DNA from: Candidatus Parcubacteria bacterium
GTDB lineage: Bacteria; Patescibacteriota; Patescibacteriia; Patescibacteriales; UBA12075
Length of the DNA stretch: 13,857 nucleotides
Reading direction: 5' to 3'
NCBI GenBank assembly: GCA_023142215.1
Contig: JAGLJW010000045.1
Span: forward strand, 1 to 13,857
Numbering within the stretch: the stretch's first letter is position 1; each line of letters starts with the position of its first letter. The notes under the pieces were generated by a model. It was not told the DNA's origin, ran no database searches, and was given only the letters and a program-made list of their open reading frames with translations. Positions 1 through 6,303 of the stretch are shown here, piece by piece. A program made the position numbers and the translations under genes.

Positions 1-126
1 TCTTATACATACAAAATAATAGCAATAAGAGGAAACAGAACATCATCTTTTAGTGATGGTGTAACTGTTGATATTCCAGCTGATGAAATATTACCTCCTG
101 TTATTAAAGAGATAAGTATTCAATAA
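1..126 (+). CDS. C-terminal end of a secreted protein, fibronectin-III-like
   Basis: Frame 1 is open from the window edge to TAA at 124-126, giving the last 41 residues of a protein whose start lies outside. The segment SYTYKIIAIRGNRTSSFSDG followed by VTVDIP has the closing-strand pattern of a fibronectin type III domain (Y-x-Y-x-I-x-A-I...S-x-F-S). The tail after it is short and contains two prolines. The fold assignment rests on one partial domain and is moderate. A clear terminator follows 32 nt later, so this protein ends its own transcript. By its domain it is probably secreted or surface-bound, as is the protein two genes downstream. Confidence 0.6.
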   Translation, partial: SYTYKIIAIRGNRTSSFSDGVTVDIPADEILPPVIKEISIQ

Positions 127-158
127 AAAAACAAAAAAACTGTTCATTAAATTATATC

Positions 159-187
159 GCTCAATTCAATAAGGATTGAGCTTTTTT
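159..187 (+). terminator. Rho-independent terminator
   Basis: The arms gctcaat (159-165) and attgagc (175-181) pair perfectly. A further T-G and C-G pair extend the stem to 9 bp around a 5-nt loop, and six T follow at 182-187. It closes the partial gene ending at 126. Confidence 0.85.
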
Positions 188-237
188 ATTATCTAATACT
201 AGCAAAATTATTTTTATTAAAAATTTGTATTTTTGTC

Positions 238-266
238 TTGACATTTTTTATTCTTTTTGTTAAATT
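238..266 (+). promoter_or_regulatory. Sigma-70-type promoter for the glycosyltransferase gene
   Basis: A consensus -35 TTGACA (238-243) is followed after 16-17 nt by an AT-rich -10 (TTAAAT 260-265 or TAAATT 261-266). The start codon at 292 lies about 20 nt past the expected start of transcription. No Shine-Dalgarno sequence is visible, so the message would have a very short leader. The -35 is strong and the -10 is weak. Confidence 0.55.
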
Positions 267-291
267 GTAAAATTATTATTAATAATGTTAG

Positions 292-1398
292 ATGAAAATA
301 GCTTTTATTGGACAAAAGGGTATTCCTGTAAAAACTGGAGGGGTAGAAAAACATGTTGAAGAACTTGCAAGATGTTTGGTTGAATTTGGGCATGAAGTGT
401 TTGTTTATACGAGAAAAAATTATACGTCTACTGACTTAAAAGAATATGAAGGCATAAAGTTAATTAGCTTGCCAAGTATTTCAACAAAACATTTGGATGC
501 AATTTCGCATACTTTTTTTGCATGTGTGCATGTAATATTTAAACGTGTAGATGTTATCCATTTTCATTCAATTGGGCCATCTTCTTTATTGTGGTTAGTA
601 CGATTATTTAAACCAAAAACGCCAGTAATTGTGACATTTCATACTCAATGTTATTACCATAAAAAATGGGGCAAATTTGCAAAACTATGTTTAAAATTTG
701 GCGAGTGGGTTGCTTGTGGATTTTCTACTAAAATTATTACAGTTTCAGAAACTTTGACTAAATATGTTAAAAATAAACATAAAATAGAAAGTACTTATAT
801 TCCTAATGGCGTATCAATTTATAAAAAGCAATCTCCAGATATGATAAATAGGTGGGGGCTAGTTGGAAATGATTATATTTTAAGTGTTTCACGTTTAGTT
901 AGACACAAAGGCATTCATTATTTAATCAATGCATATAAAAAATTAAATACAGAAAAAAAATTAATTATAGTCGGCGATAGTTCATTTACTGATGATTATG
1001 TAAAAAGTTTAAAAGATTTAGCTGGTGATAATAAAAATATTATTTTTACAGGTAATCAAAGTGGAGATGTTTTAAAAGAATTATTTTCTAATGCTTGGTT
1101 ATTTGTACAGCCTTCAGAATCAGAAGGACTTTCAATCGCCTTGCTTGAAGCTATGTCTTATAGTTTGCCAGTGATTGTGAGTGATATCCCAGAAAACGTG
1201 GAAGTTGTTCAAGACACTGGAATTTTATTTAAAAATAAAAATATTGATAGTTTGGTAGATAAATTGAAAAAAGCAGAACAGAATTTTTATGATTTAAAGA
1301 TTTTAGGAGAAAAGGGAATTAAGCGAGTGGATAAATTTTATAATTGGAATAATATTACTAATAAAATAATAAAATTATATAAAGGTGCAATAACTTAA
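292..1398 (+). CDS. GT4-family (GT-B fold) glycosyltransferase
   Basis: This 368-residue protein has the two-domain layout of the GT4 retaining glycosyltransferases, which transfer a sugar from a nucleotide-sugar to a growing glycan at the cytoplasmic face of the membrane. The N-terminal acceptor domain begins MKIAFIGQKGIPVKTGGVEK, the usual glycine-rich opening with a GGVEKHVEELA helix. The donor domain opens with ILSVSRLVRHKGIHYLINAY (about residue 200 on). The E-x7-E motif is at E278 and E286 (SESEGLSIALLEAM) and is followed by PVIVSD. Length is typical and nothing is missing. The only good start is ATG 292, placed just downstream of a promoter. The next gene begins 22 nt after the stop and is probably co-transcribed. 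Donor and acceptor cannot be read from the sequence. A role in surface polysaccharide or lipid-linked glycan synthesis is inferred from the family. Confidence 0.9.
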   Translation: MKIAFIGQKGIPVKTGGVEKHVEELARCLVEFGHEVFVYTRKNYTSTDLKEYEGIKLISLPSISTKHLDAISHTFFACVHVIFKRVDVIHFHSIGPSSLLWLVRLFKPKTPVIVTFHTQCYYHKKWGKFAKLCLKFGEWVACGFSTKIITVSETLTKYVKNKHKIESTYIPNGVSIYKKQSPDMINRWGLVGNDYILSVSRLVRHKGIHYLINAYKKLNTEKKLIIVGDSSFTDDYVKSLKDLAGDNKNIIFTGNQSGDVLKELFSNAWLFVQPSESEGLSIALLEAMSYSLPVIVSDIPENVEVVQDTGILFKNKNIDSLVDKLKKAEQNFYDLKILGEKGIKRVDKFYNWNNITNKIIKLYKGAIT

Positions 1399-1420
1399 CT
1401 TAATAATTAAATTTAAAACT

Positions 1421-2689
1421 ATGCGTAAAAAAATATTAATAATCGTTTTAATGATAAGTTTCATCGGATTATCATTACCAACCGTAAAAGGCGGTTCCCA
1501 AGTATATTATTCAGGTGAGGCTATTTATTATAAAGATAAAATAATTATTGGAACAGTAAATACTGGAAATTTAGAAATTTTTGAATTTACTGATGGAAAA
1601 ATTAATAAAGTTGCTGACATGTTGAGCAAACAAAGTCGTTTTGTTGATGAAATATATTTTGATTTGTTATTTAATATAGAAAATGATGAACTATTTGTTT
1701 ATTTAGCTGCCGGAAGACATTTATATAAATACAATATAAGTGATTTTCAAAATATTAAACTTGATAAACAAATAAAAGATAATGCATGGTCTTGGTATTT
1801 GGCTTTAGACAGAAGCGATGATAGATTATTTACAGCAACAAGTAAAAGGAATAAATTAATGAATTACAATATGGATTATATTAATGAATATGAGGTAGAA
1901 AATGAATATCATAAAAATATAAACTTGAATCCAAGTGGCGATTTAATTTTTAATGTTAAAAATGATAAAGTTGAAATTCATAGCGTAAAAGCACGTACGC
2001 TATTATCTGAAGCACCTTTAGTAATTAATCAAAAAACGGATAAGAATCTATTTTTTGATGACGAACATGAAGAATTTTATATAGTTGATGATGAAAAATT
2101 AAAAGTTTTTAATTACAATGGAAATGAAGTTAGAAGTTGGAAGCATATTAGTACTATGGGTTATGATGTTGTTGGATTGGATAGTAGTAATCATGTATAT
2201 TTTTCTGATGGATTTGGAGTTGTAAAAATAAATAAAGAAAGTTTAAAACCAACTGATTGGGTGTACACTACTGATCTTAAAGCTAAAAATGGTTGGGCAA
2301 TGGGATTAAAAGTTGTTGCTACTAAAGAAGGTGAGAAGTTAATAGTATTTAATAATAGTAGCATTTTAGTAGTTAATGATGATTTGGAAATTATTGATTA
2401 TCATAAAATAGAAGATCAAAATGAAGATTTTATGGAAGATATCTTTTTAACTACGAGTTACAATGTAGTGGATTCAGGTAGTTCTGTAACTGTTTTTGGA
2501 AAAGGCTATGGTGCTCATGAAGGTATCGATATTACTTTTTTAGGAAAGAGTTTTACTTCAAAAGCTGATGATAAAGGAAGATTTGAACAAACAATAAAAG
2601 TTCCAGAAAGTGATTCAATAAAAACCGGCATTGATGTAACTGGAAGATATACACAAGTCACATATTCAGTTTCTATTGAAGTAAAATAA
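1421..2689 (+). CDS. Secreted propeller-like protein with C-terminal Ig/TIG-like domain
   Basis: This 422-residue protein is probably exported. It starts MRKKILIIVLMISFIGLSLP, a basic n-region and hydrophobic core, with likely cleavage near residue 24 (VKG-GSQ). Residues of roughly 28-340 are short beta-rich stretches with recurring patterns such as DRLFTATSKRNKLMNYN and DEKLKVFNYNGNEV, which look like blades of a WD40/NHL-type propeller. The blades are too degenerate to count. The last 75 residues (VVDSGSSVTVFGKGYG ... DKGRFEQTIKVPES) match the style of TIG or bacterial Ig-like domains. No sortase motif or C-terminal membrane anchor is visible. It follows the glycosyltransferase gene by 22 nt and ends at a terminator inside a repeated module. 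No enzymatic residues are recognisable; a binding or structural surface role is an inference. Confidence 0.75.
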   Translation: MRKKILIIVLMISFIGLSLPTVKGGSQVYYSGEAIYYKDKIIIGTVNTGNLEIFEFTDGKINKVADMLSKQSRFVDEIYFDLLFNIENDELFVYLAAGRHLYKYNISDFQNIKLDKQIKDNAWSWYLALDRSDDRLFTATSKRNKLMNYNMDYINEYEVENEYHKNINLNPSGDLIFNVKNDKVEIHSVKARTLLSEAPLVINQKTDKNLFFDDEHEEFYIVDDEKLKVFNYNGNEVRSWKHISTMGYDVVGLDSSNHVYFSDGFGVVKINKESLKPTDWVYTTDLKAKNGWAMGLKVVATKEGEKLIVFNNSSILVVNDDLEIIDYHKIEDQNEDFMEDIFLTTSYNVVDSGSSVTVFGKGYGAHEGIDITFLGKSFTSKADDKGRFEQTIKVPESDSIKTGIDVTGRYTQVTYSVSIEVK

Positions 2690-2716
2690 ATTTAAAACTA
2701 TTTCTATTGTCTAAAA

Positions 2717-2747
2717 GATATTAACAAGAAATTGCTAATATCTTTTT
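2717..2747 (+). terminator. Terminator, copy 1 of the duplicated module
   Basis: The arms gatatta (2717-2723) and taatatc (2736-2742) form a 7-bp stem, followed by five T. It lies 28 nt after the stop of the propeller-like gene. Confidence 0.65.
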
Positions 2748-2773
2748 GCTATTTTGGTTTTGTGTGTCATAAT
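2719..2773 (+). repeat. 55-bp terminator/promoter module, copy 1
   Basis: This 55-nt stretch recurs at 3761-3815 with a single difference (G versus A in the segment TTTTG-TG/TA-TGTC). It contains the terminator hairpin and, further on, a possible promoter: TTGCTA (2746-2751), 16 nt, CATAAT (2768-2773). The two copies are direct repeats that bracket the PHP gene. Sequence outside the 55 nt does not match. Confidence 0.9.
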
Positions 2774-2808
2774 GAGAAAGAACAATTTATGAAAAACTTC
2801 TTATAGGG

Positions 2809-2836
2809 TTGCTTAAATTAGTATAGTATTTATAGT
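2809..2836 (+). promoter_or_regulatory. Probable promoter for the PHP gene
   Basis: TTGCTT (2809-2814), 16 nt, then TATAGT (2831-2836). The start codon at 2870 is 34 nt past the -10, allowing a leader of about 27 nt. It is an alternative to, or an addition to, the promoter-like part of the repeat module upstream. Confidence 0.5.
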
Positions 2837-2869
2837 GGTTGATTAATTAAAGACAAATAAATTATATAT

Positions 2870-3757
2870 ATGTTTATAGATTCACATGTGCATACTCATT
2901 ATTCTCACGGAGATTCTGAAGTTTACAAAGTAATTAAAGATGCTATTGAGAAAGGATTGGATGGAGTGGGATTTGCTGAACATTTTCATTATGATTTTTT
3001 TAACGATCTCGGTTTGCCAACTATAGCAGGAAAAGAGATGAATGGGATTGTTTTTGAAAATTTTAAGATATATTACAAAACAGTAGAAAGGGCCAGGGAA
3101 GAATATAAAGATAAAATAAAAATATTGCTTGGAGTAGAAGTTGATTATTTAGAAGCAAAGAAATACGAGATAAAGGAATCTTTGGACATAAGACCTTTTG
3201 AGAATGATTATAAAGAAGAAAATCCAAAAAGAAAATTTGAGTTTGATTTTATAATGGGTGCGAGCCATTTTATAGGTAATCCACTTAAGTATTTTTCTGA
3301 TTACAGAGACAAGGGTGAGGATTGGATGATTGAAGAATATTTTCAATCTATAAAAGATACTATAAAATCAGGGTTATTCGATATAATTGCTCATCCTGAA
3401 ATAATAAAATATTTTATCAATAAGGATTTTAATTATTATAGTCAACACATTGAAGACATTGTTGATTTGTTAGTTAAGTATAATGTAGCAATAGATTTAA
3501 ATACAGATTACTGTTTAAACAAAGAAACAAAAAAATTTGAAAAGCACAGACTAAATCCAAGTATTGAGACATTAGTTTTATGTAAGGAAAAAGATATTCC
3601 GCTTGTCATCGGGAGTGATGCACATTCTCCTTCTAAAATGACAAATAATTTTACTGAAACATTTGCTGTTTTAAAGAATATTGGGATAAAGAATTTATTT
3701 TATTTTGAAAAAAGAAAGTTAATTGAATATACTATTGATACTGTTAAGGCAATTTAG
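2870..3757 (+). CDS. PHP-domain phosphoesterase, histidinol-phosphatase-like
   Basis: This 295-residue protein carries the metal-binding motifs of the PHP superfamily in order: DSHVHTHYSHGDS at residues 4-16 (His-x-His), AEHFH at 36-40, GVEVDYLE in the middle, GASHF, DIIAHPE, and PLVIGSDAHSP near the end. These residues normally hold a di- or trinuclear metal centre that hydrolyses phosphate esters. The HisJ/HisK-type histidinol phosphatases (about 260-280 residues) are the nearest layout. No other histidine biosynthesis gene is in the window, so the real substrate may be another phosphomonoester. The protein is cytosolic and has no signal peptide. ATG 2870 gives the MFIDSHVH start typical of the family; no Shine-Dalgarno is present. 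The gene is bracketed by two 55-bp direct repeats. Confidence 0.85.
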   Translation: MFIDSHVHTHYSHGDSEVYKVIKDAIEKGLDGVGFAEHFHYDFFNDLGLPTIAGKEMNGIVFENFKIYYKTVERAREEYKDKIKILLGVEVDYLEAKKYEIKESLDIRPFENDYKEENPKRKFEFDFIMGASHFIGNPLKYFSDYRDKGEDWMIEEYFQSIKDTIKSGLFDIIAHPEIIKYFINKDFNYYSQHIEDIVDLLVKYNVAIDLNTDYCLNKETKKFEKHRLNPSIETLVLCKEKDIPLVIGSDAHSPSKMTNNFTETFAVLKNIGIKNLFYFEKRKLIEYTIDTVKAI

Positions 3758-3758
3758 G

Positions 3759-3789
3759 GGTATTAACAAGAAATTGCTAATATCTTTTT
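3759..3789 (+). terminator. Terminator, copy 2 of the duplicated module
   Basis: The arms ggtatta (3759-3765) and taatatc (3778-3784) pair with one G-T wobble and are followed by five T. The hairpin sits directly after the PHP stop codon. The flanking base outside the repeat differs from copy 1, yet the stem is kept. Confidence 0.6.
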
Positions 3790-3815
3790 GCTATTTTGGT
3801 TTTGTATGTCATAAT
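3761..3815 (+). repeat. 55-bp terminator/promoter module, copy 2
   Basis: Identical to 2719-2773 at 54 of 55 positions and in the same orientation. It occupies almost the whole gap between the PHP gene and the TsaB-like gene. Confidence 0.9.
3788..3815 (+). promoter_or_regulatory. Possible promoter inside module copy 2
   Basis: TTGCTA (3788-3793), 16 nt, CATAAT (3810-3815). The start codon of the next gene is at 3824, only 8 nt past the -10, so its message would be leaderless or nearly so. No Shine-Dalgarno is present, which agrees with that. Confidence 0.45.
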
Positions 3816-3823
3816 ATTACTAT

Positions 3824-4165
3824 ATGATTCTATATATAAATACAATTAATAATCCATATATTTTGATTGAATTAAGAGATGGTGAAAAAGTTTTAGCCAA
3901 GAAAGAATTTGAGGCAAAGTATAAACAAGCAGAAACATTGTTGCCTGCAGTTGATGAATTATTAAAAAATATAAAAATTGATTTAAGTGATTTAACAAAG
4001 ATTCTAGTAGAAAATCACGGAGGCAATTTTTCTTCTTTACGTATTGGTGTTGTAACAGCAAATGCTTTGGGCTTCGCTCTTAATATTCCAGTAATAGGAC
4101 TTCATGGTAAGCAACATGGCAATATGGTAATTCCGTATTATGATAGAGAACCTAATATTATGTAA
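3824..4165 (+). CDS. tsaB: Short TsaB-like protein (tRNA t6A modification), N-terminal lobe
   Basis: This 113-residue protein looks like TsaB, the scaffold partner of TsaD in making N6-threonylcarbamoyladenosine (t6A) at position 37 of ANN-decoding tRNAs. The diagnostic stretch GGNFSSLRIGVVTANALGFA followed by LNIPVIGL matches the family pattern G-x-G-S-F-T-G-L-R-I-G...A-L-x-I-P-V. The N-terminal MILYINTINNPYILIELRDG is the first ASKHA hairpin. Usual TsaB is about 210-240 residues. Here most of the C-terminal lobe is gone, while the end, VIPYYDREP, resembles the closing P-x-Y-x-R segment of full-length TsaB. It is therefore either an internally shortened natural form, as might be expected in a reduced genome, or a degraded gene. 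The open frame has no internal damage, which favours the first. TsaD and TsaE are not in the window. Confidence 0.65.
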   Translation: MILYINTINNPYILIELRDGEKVLAKKEFEAKYKQAETLLPAVDELLKNIKIDLSDLTKILVENHGGNFSSLRIGVVTANALGFALNIPVIGLHGKQHGNMVIPYYDREPNIM

Positions 4166-4242
4166 AATCGATTGATTCTTTAATTGTGTACTTGCTAATA
4201 CTCTAAGTTACATCCTGGAATGATAATAAAAATAATAGGTTT

Positions 4243-4284
4243 AAAATAGTACCATAGTACGTTATATGGTACTATTTTAATAAT
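4243..4284 (+). repeat. Palindromic dispersed repeat, copy 1
   Basis: The arms 4241-4256 and 4265-4280 pair perfectly over 16 bp around the loop gtacgtta. A second copy lies at 5868-5909 in the same orientation, with four differences in 42 nt, all transitions. The arms begin with A-runs and end with T-runs, so the hairpin could also stop transcription from either side. It resembles REP or MITE-like palindromes. Confidence 0.85.
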
Positions 4285-4308
4285 GAATTTATTTCATCTA
4301 ATGTTTAC

Positions 4309-4440
4309 CGATGTCCGAAGTTTTCTGGAGCGAAGCGAAAGAAAATTTGGGTGGAGGCTATTGGAAGAGTTGTAACAGGATATCGTGTTGTTAGCTGATG
4401 TATATGTTTTTCTTTGGTTCGTCTCAGGCAGACCATTTTT
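4309..4440. other. GC-richer island of unknown nature
   Basis: By hand count the first 72 nt are about 46% G+C, well above the surrounding sequence, and include ggagcgaagcgaaag and gggtggaggctattgg. All three plus frames stop within it. A weak hairpin (gtct...agac, 4421-4434) is followed by six T. It could be a fragment of a mobile or repeated sequence, or a non-coding RNA; neither can be shown here. Confidence 0.35.
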
Positions 4441-4468
4441 TAAAAAGAATTAAATTCTGTTTTTTTGT
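4438..4468 (+). repeat. Left inverted repeat flanking the membrane-protein gene
   Basis: This 31-nt sequence is the reverse complement of 5573-5603 at 29 of 31 positions. The first 19 positions match exactly (TTTTAAAAAGAATTAAATT). It lies 52 nt beyond the stop of the minus-strand gene. Low complexity reduces its weight. Confidence 0.65.
4446..4466. terminator. Weak bidirectional terminator-like hairpin
   Basis: The arms agaat and attct (within 4446-4458) form a short stem followed by T-runs on the plus strand. On the minus strand a T-run also follows. It could end the minus-strand gene. Confidence 0.35.
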
Positions 4469-4520
4469 TTCGAGCAAAGAGGAACTAGAGGATTGAATCT
4501 TTTTTGTCCAAAACTTTTTG

Positions 4521-5537
4521 TTATTCTCCGATATATAGTTGTTTCCATGGCCGTTTTTTAAAATCAGCATCGGCTTGTTCGTCTATTTCAGAGTTTTTTT
4601 TATTGTCTAAGATTTCTTTTACGGCGTTGTCTAATAATAATTGTTTATTTTTTTTCTCTATTTCTTCCCATGTCATTTTCTTGAATATGTCAATTAAATT
4701 ATTATACCATCTCTCATGATTTGGCATCTCGGGAGAATACATTTCAAATCGTTTTGGTTTCATGTAAAGGCTAATATTGTAAGAAATTAAAAAATAACGG
4801 TTCATGTTTTGTGGGTCTGGATCAAGAATGCCATTTAGTCCTTTTTGAATAACCATAAAACTAGATGGGTTTATTTTAATGGTTGTTTTTGCTTTTGTAT
4901 TATTTATTGTTATTATTCTTTCTTTATTCGTAGTCGAAGTAAGTAAACTTGAGTTTGGTGGCAATACTAGTCCACCACCGACTATTACACCAGGGGTACT
5001 AATGATTGGATTATATGGGAAAAGATTAGTTACTTGTTTAAGATTTAATTTTGTATATTTTGAGTCTGATTGTTGATGAGTGATATTTTTTCCGAATGGT
5101 GTTATTTGTTTTACTGTTTTATAATCCCAATTGGAAGAAAAATTTAACACTAGTTCACTCACGATTCCTTTCTCAATTAAATTTAGACCCCTCGTGTCCA
5201 TGAAGTCCTTTATATTTTCTGATTTAATAAATTCTTCTGGCAAATTTGCAAATACGGGGATATATGCACAGTCGTATGGACTAAACGGCTTGCCAGTTAT
5301 AATTTGTTTTGTATTTGAGTCATAGATTAAATTAAAAACTAAATTATCTTTTTTTTCGTGAATATTTAAGTAGGGTAAAACTGCAATAAAAACAGGCAGT
5401 AGTGCTGCGATTGCTATTCCACCATTTTTAAGTGAGTCATTAGAAGCAGAATTTTTCCAGATAAGATATGCCGTAAAAACGGTCATAACAATGTAGACTG
5501 GAACAAATACAATTCTAACTAGGTTTGATTCAAACAT
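4521..5537 (-). CDS. Unrecognised protein with two N-terminal membrane helices
   Basis: This 338-residue protein matches no family I know. Hydrophobic segments at about residues 6-27 (LVRIVFVPVYIVMTVFTAYL) and 39-57 (GGIAIAALLPVFIAVLPYL) are joined by a short polar loop, so the long remainder lies on one side of the membrane, probably inside. Residues 60-270 are mixed alpha/beta and include a glycine/proline-rich stretch (STPGVIVGGGLVLPPNSS, about 180-200). The last 60 residues are highly charged and helical (WEEIEKKNKQLLLDNAVKEI). The start at 5537 is the only sensible ATG; there is no Shine-Dalgarno. It is the only large minus-strand gene in the window. It is flanked by inverted repeats (4438-4468, 5573-5603) and, further out, by two copies of a palindromic repeat, so it looks like an acquired or mobile cassette. 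No transposase is present. Confidence 0.7.
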   Translation of the reverse strand: MFESNLVRIVFVPVYIVMTVFTAYLIWKNSASNDSLKNGGIAIAALLPVFIAVLPYLNIHEKKDNLVFNLIYDSNTKQIITGKPFSPYDCAYIPVFANLPEEFIKSENIKDFMDTRGLNLIEKGIVSELVLNFSSNWDYKTVKQITPFGKNITHQQSDSKYTKLNLKQVTNLFPYNPIISTPGVIVGGGLVLPPNSSLLTSTTNKERIITINNTKAKTTIKINPSSFMVIQKGLNGILDPDPQNMNRYFLISYNISLYMKPKRFEMYSPEMPNHERWYNNLIDIFKKMTWEEIEKKNKQLLLDNAVKEILDNKKNSEIDEQADADFKKRPWKQLYIGE

Positions 5538-5572
5538 AAAAATTAGTCATTAATATATCTTTTTAAATAAAT

Positions 5573-5603
5573 AAAAAAAAACAAAATTTAATTCTTTTTA
5601 AAA
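5573..5603 (-). repeat. Right inverted repeat flanking the membrane-protein gene
   Basis: Reverse complement of 4438-4468 at 29 of 31 positions. It lies 35 nt upstream of the minus-strand start codon, so it overlaps the place where that gene's promoter should be. Outside both repeats the motif CGTCTC appears in matching orientation, separated from the left repeat by about 12 extra bases. Confidence 0.65.
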
Positions 5604-5867
5604 GAGACGTTAGCTGAAAAGAAAGACATATATTTCCAGCTAGCTAGTTATTATACGTAATGTTTTCCTATAAGTAACTTATTATTGTATTATATGTGAA
5701 TTGATGATGTAATTTACAGTACAATATGAATAATTTAATTTCATTTTACCTTATAATATAAAATCATGCAATATTGAAAAGGCTACTATAATAACTTAAA
5801 ATTAAGAAACTATAGCACTAGAAATTATTAAAAGTTATCTTATTATATATAAAAAAATAGTAAAATC

Positions 5868-5909
5868 AAAACAGTACCATAGTGCGTTATATAGTACTGT
5901 TTTAATAAT
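5868..5909 (+). repeat. Palindromic dispersed repeat, copy 2
   Basis: Second copy of 4243-4284. The stem pairs over 14 bp with one C-A mismatch around the loop gtgcgtta. The T-A pair of copy 1 (4247/4274) is C-G here (5872/5899), a compensatory change that keeps the hairpin. Confidence 0.85.
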
Positions 5910-5920
5910 TAAAGTGAATG

Positions 5921-5998
5921 CGTGGCAATCTTATAAATTAAGGAATAACAGTCTGGCTAAGGAGATTGCCACGTCGCTCCGACTCCTCGCAATGACAG
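5921..5998 (-). repeat. REP-type intergenic element
   Basis: The arms cgtggcaatct (5921-5931) and agattgccacg (5963-5973) pair perfectly over 11 bp. The right arm runs on into a small hairpin gtcg-ctc-cgac (5973-5983) and then ctcctcgcaatgaca. On the minus strand this reads tgtcattgcgaggag, a phrase familiar from extragenic repeats in many bacterial genomes (recalled, not searched). Confidence 0.65.
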
Positions 5999-6197
5999 TA
6001 AAGTTGCTAATTTTGTAGCCTTAGTGAGTAGTTACCTTCTATTTTTAATAAATTGTGTATTTCTTGTTGATAAAGCTGGTTTGAAAAATTTAAATGATAA
6101 TTAAATATTGAGATTCATTCCTGCTTTGTGTAAAAGGTGGGTTTTTTATTTTTTTGGATTGCTAATTTTAGTTAAATGTTATAGTGGGTGATGATGA

Positions 6198-6226
6198 TTG
6201 ACTTTTGTTGATTTGTGGTGTATTAT
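6198..6226 (+). promoter_or_regulatory. Promoter of the mra/dcw operon
   Basis: TTGACT (6198-6203), exactly 17 nt, TATTAT (6221-6226). It is among the best promoter matches in the window. Transcription should start near 6233, at the edge of the MraZ-type boxes and about 388 nt before mraZ. Confidence 0.75.
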
Positions 6227-6234
6227 GTAAGTAT

Positions 6235-6264
6235 GAGGTGATGAGTGGGGAAGAATGGAGAACC
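6235..6264 (+). promoter_or_regulatory. MraZ-type operator, three 10-bp-spaced boxes
   Basis: GAGGTG (6235), GTGGGG (6245) and ATGGAG (6255) recur at exactly 10-bp steps right after the predicted transcription start. MraZ is known to bind direct repeats with a TGGG/GTGGG core at 10-bp spacing in front of its own gene and to regulate the operon. A further GTGGGT lies at 6184, upstream of the -35. Binding is inferred from position and pattern. Confidence 0.6.
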
Positions 6265-6303
6265 TATAAATTTAGGTTTGAAATTCTGAAAGGAGGGTTT
6301 AAA

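Larger units (their letters stand above)
4166..4520. other. Convergent intergenic region with repeats
   Basis: This gap separates the TsaB-like gene (plus) from the membrane-protein gene (minus). It holds a 42-nt palindrome at 4243-4284, a GC-richer island at 4309-4440, and the left inverted repeat with a small bidirectional terminator-like hairpin. A 30-codon ORF at 4283-4375 runs through it with no Shine-Dalgarno and no family resemblance, and is not called as a gene. Confidence 0.6.
5604..6197. other. Divergent intergenic region without genes
   Basis: This stretch lies between the minus-strand membrane-protein gene and the mra operon promoter. It contains a weak hairpin (tagctg 5611-5616 with cagcta 5637-5642), copy 2 of the palindromic repeat, and a REP-type element at 5921-5998. 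No ORF with a ribosome site or family resemblance was found on either strand. The rest is AT-rich and featureless to the eye. Confidence 0.6.

Noticed and set aside
3149..3346. 65-residue minus-strand frame inside the PHP gene
   Set aside because: Lies wholly within a clear gene on the other strand and has low-complexity content; a shadow frame.
2719..3815. CRISPR array
   Set aside because: Only two repeat copies with a whole gene between them; no regular spacers.
4283..4375. 30-residue plus frame through the GC-richer island
   Set aside because: No ribosome site, no family resemblance; ends in the middle of the island.
6127..6157. Terminator-like sequence before the mra promoter (cctgcttt...ggtggg then T-run)
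   Set aside because: The stem pairs poorly, with mismatches in the middle, although the T-rich tail is suggestive.
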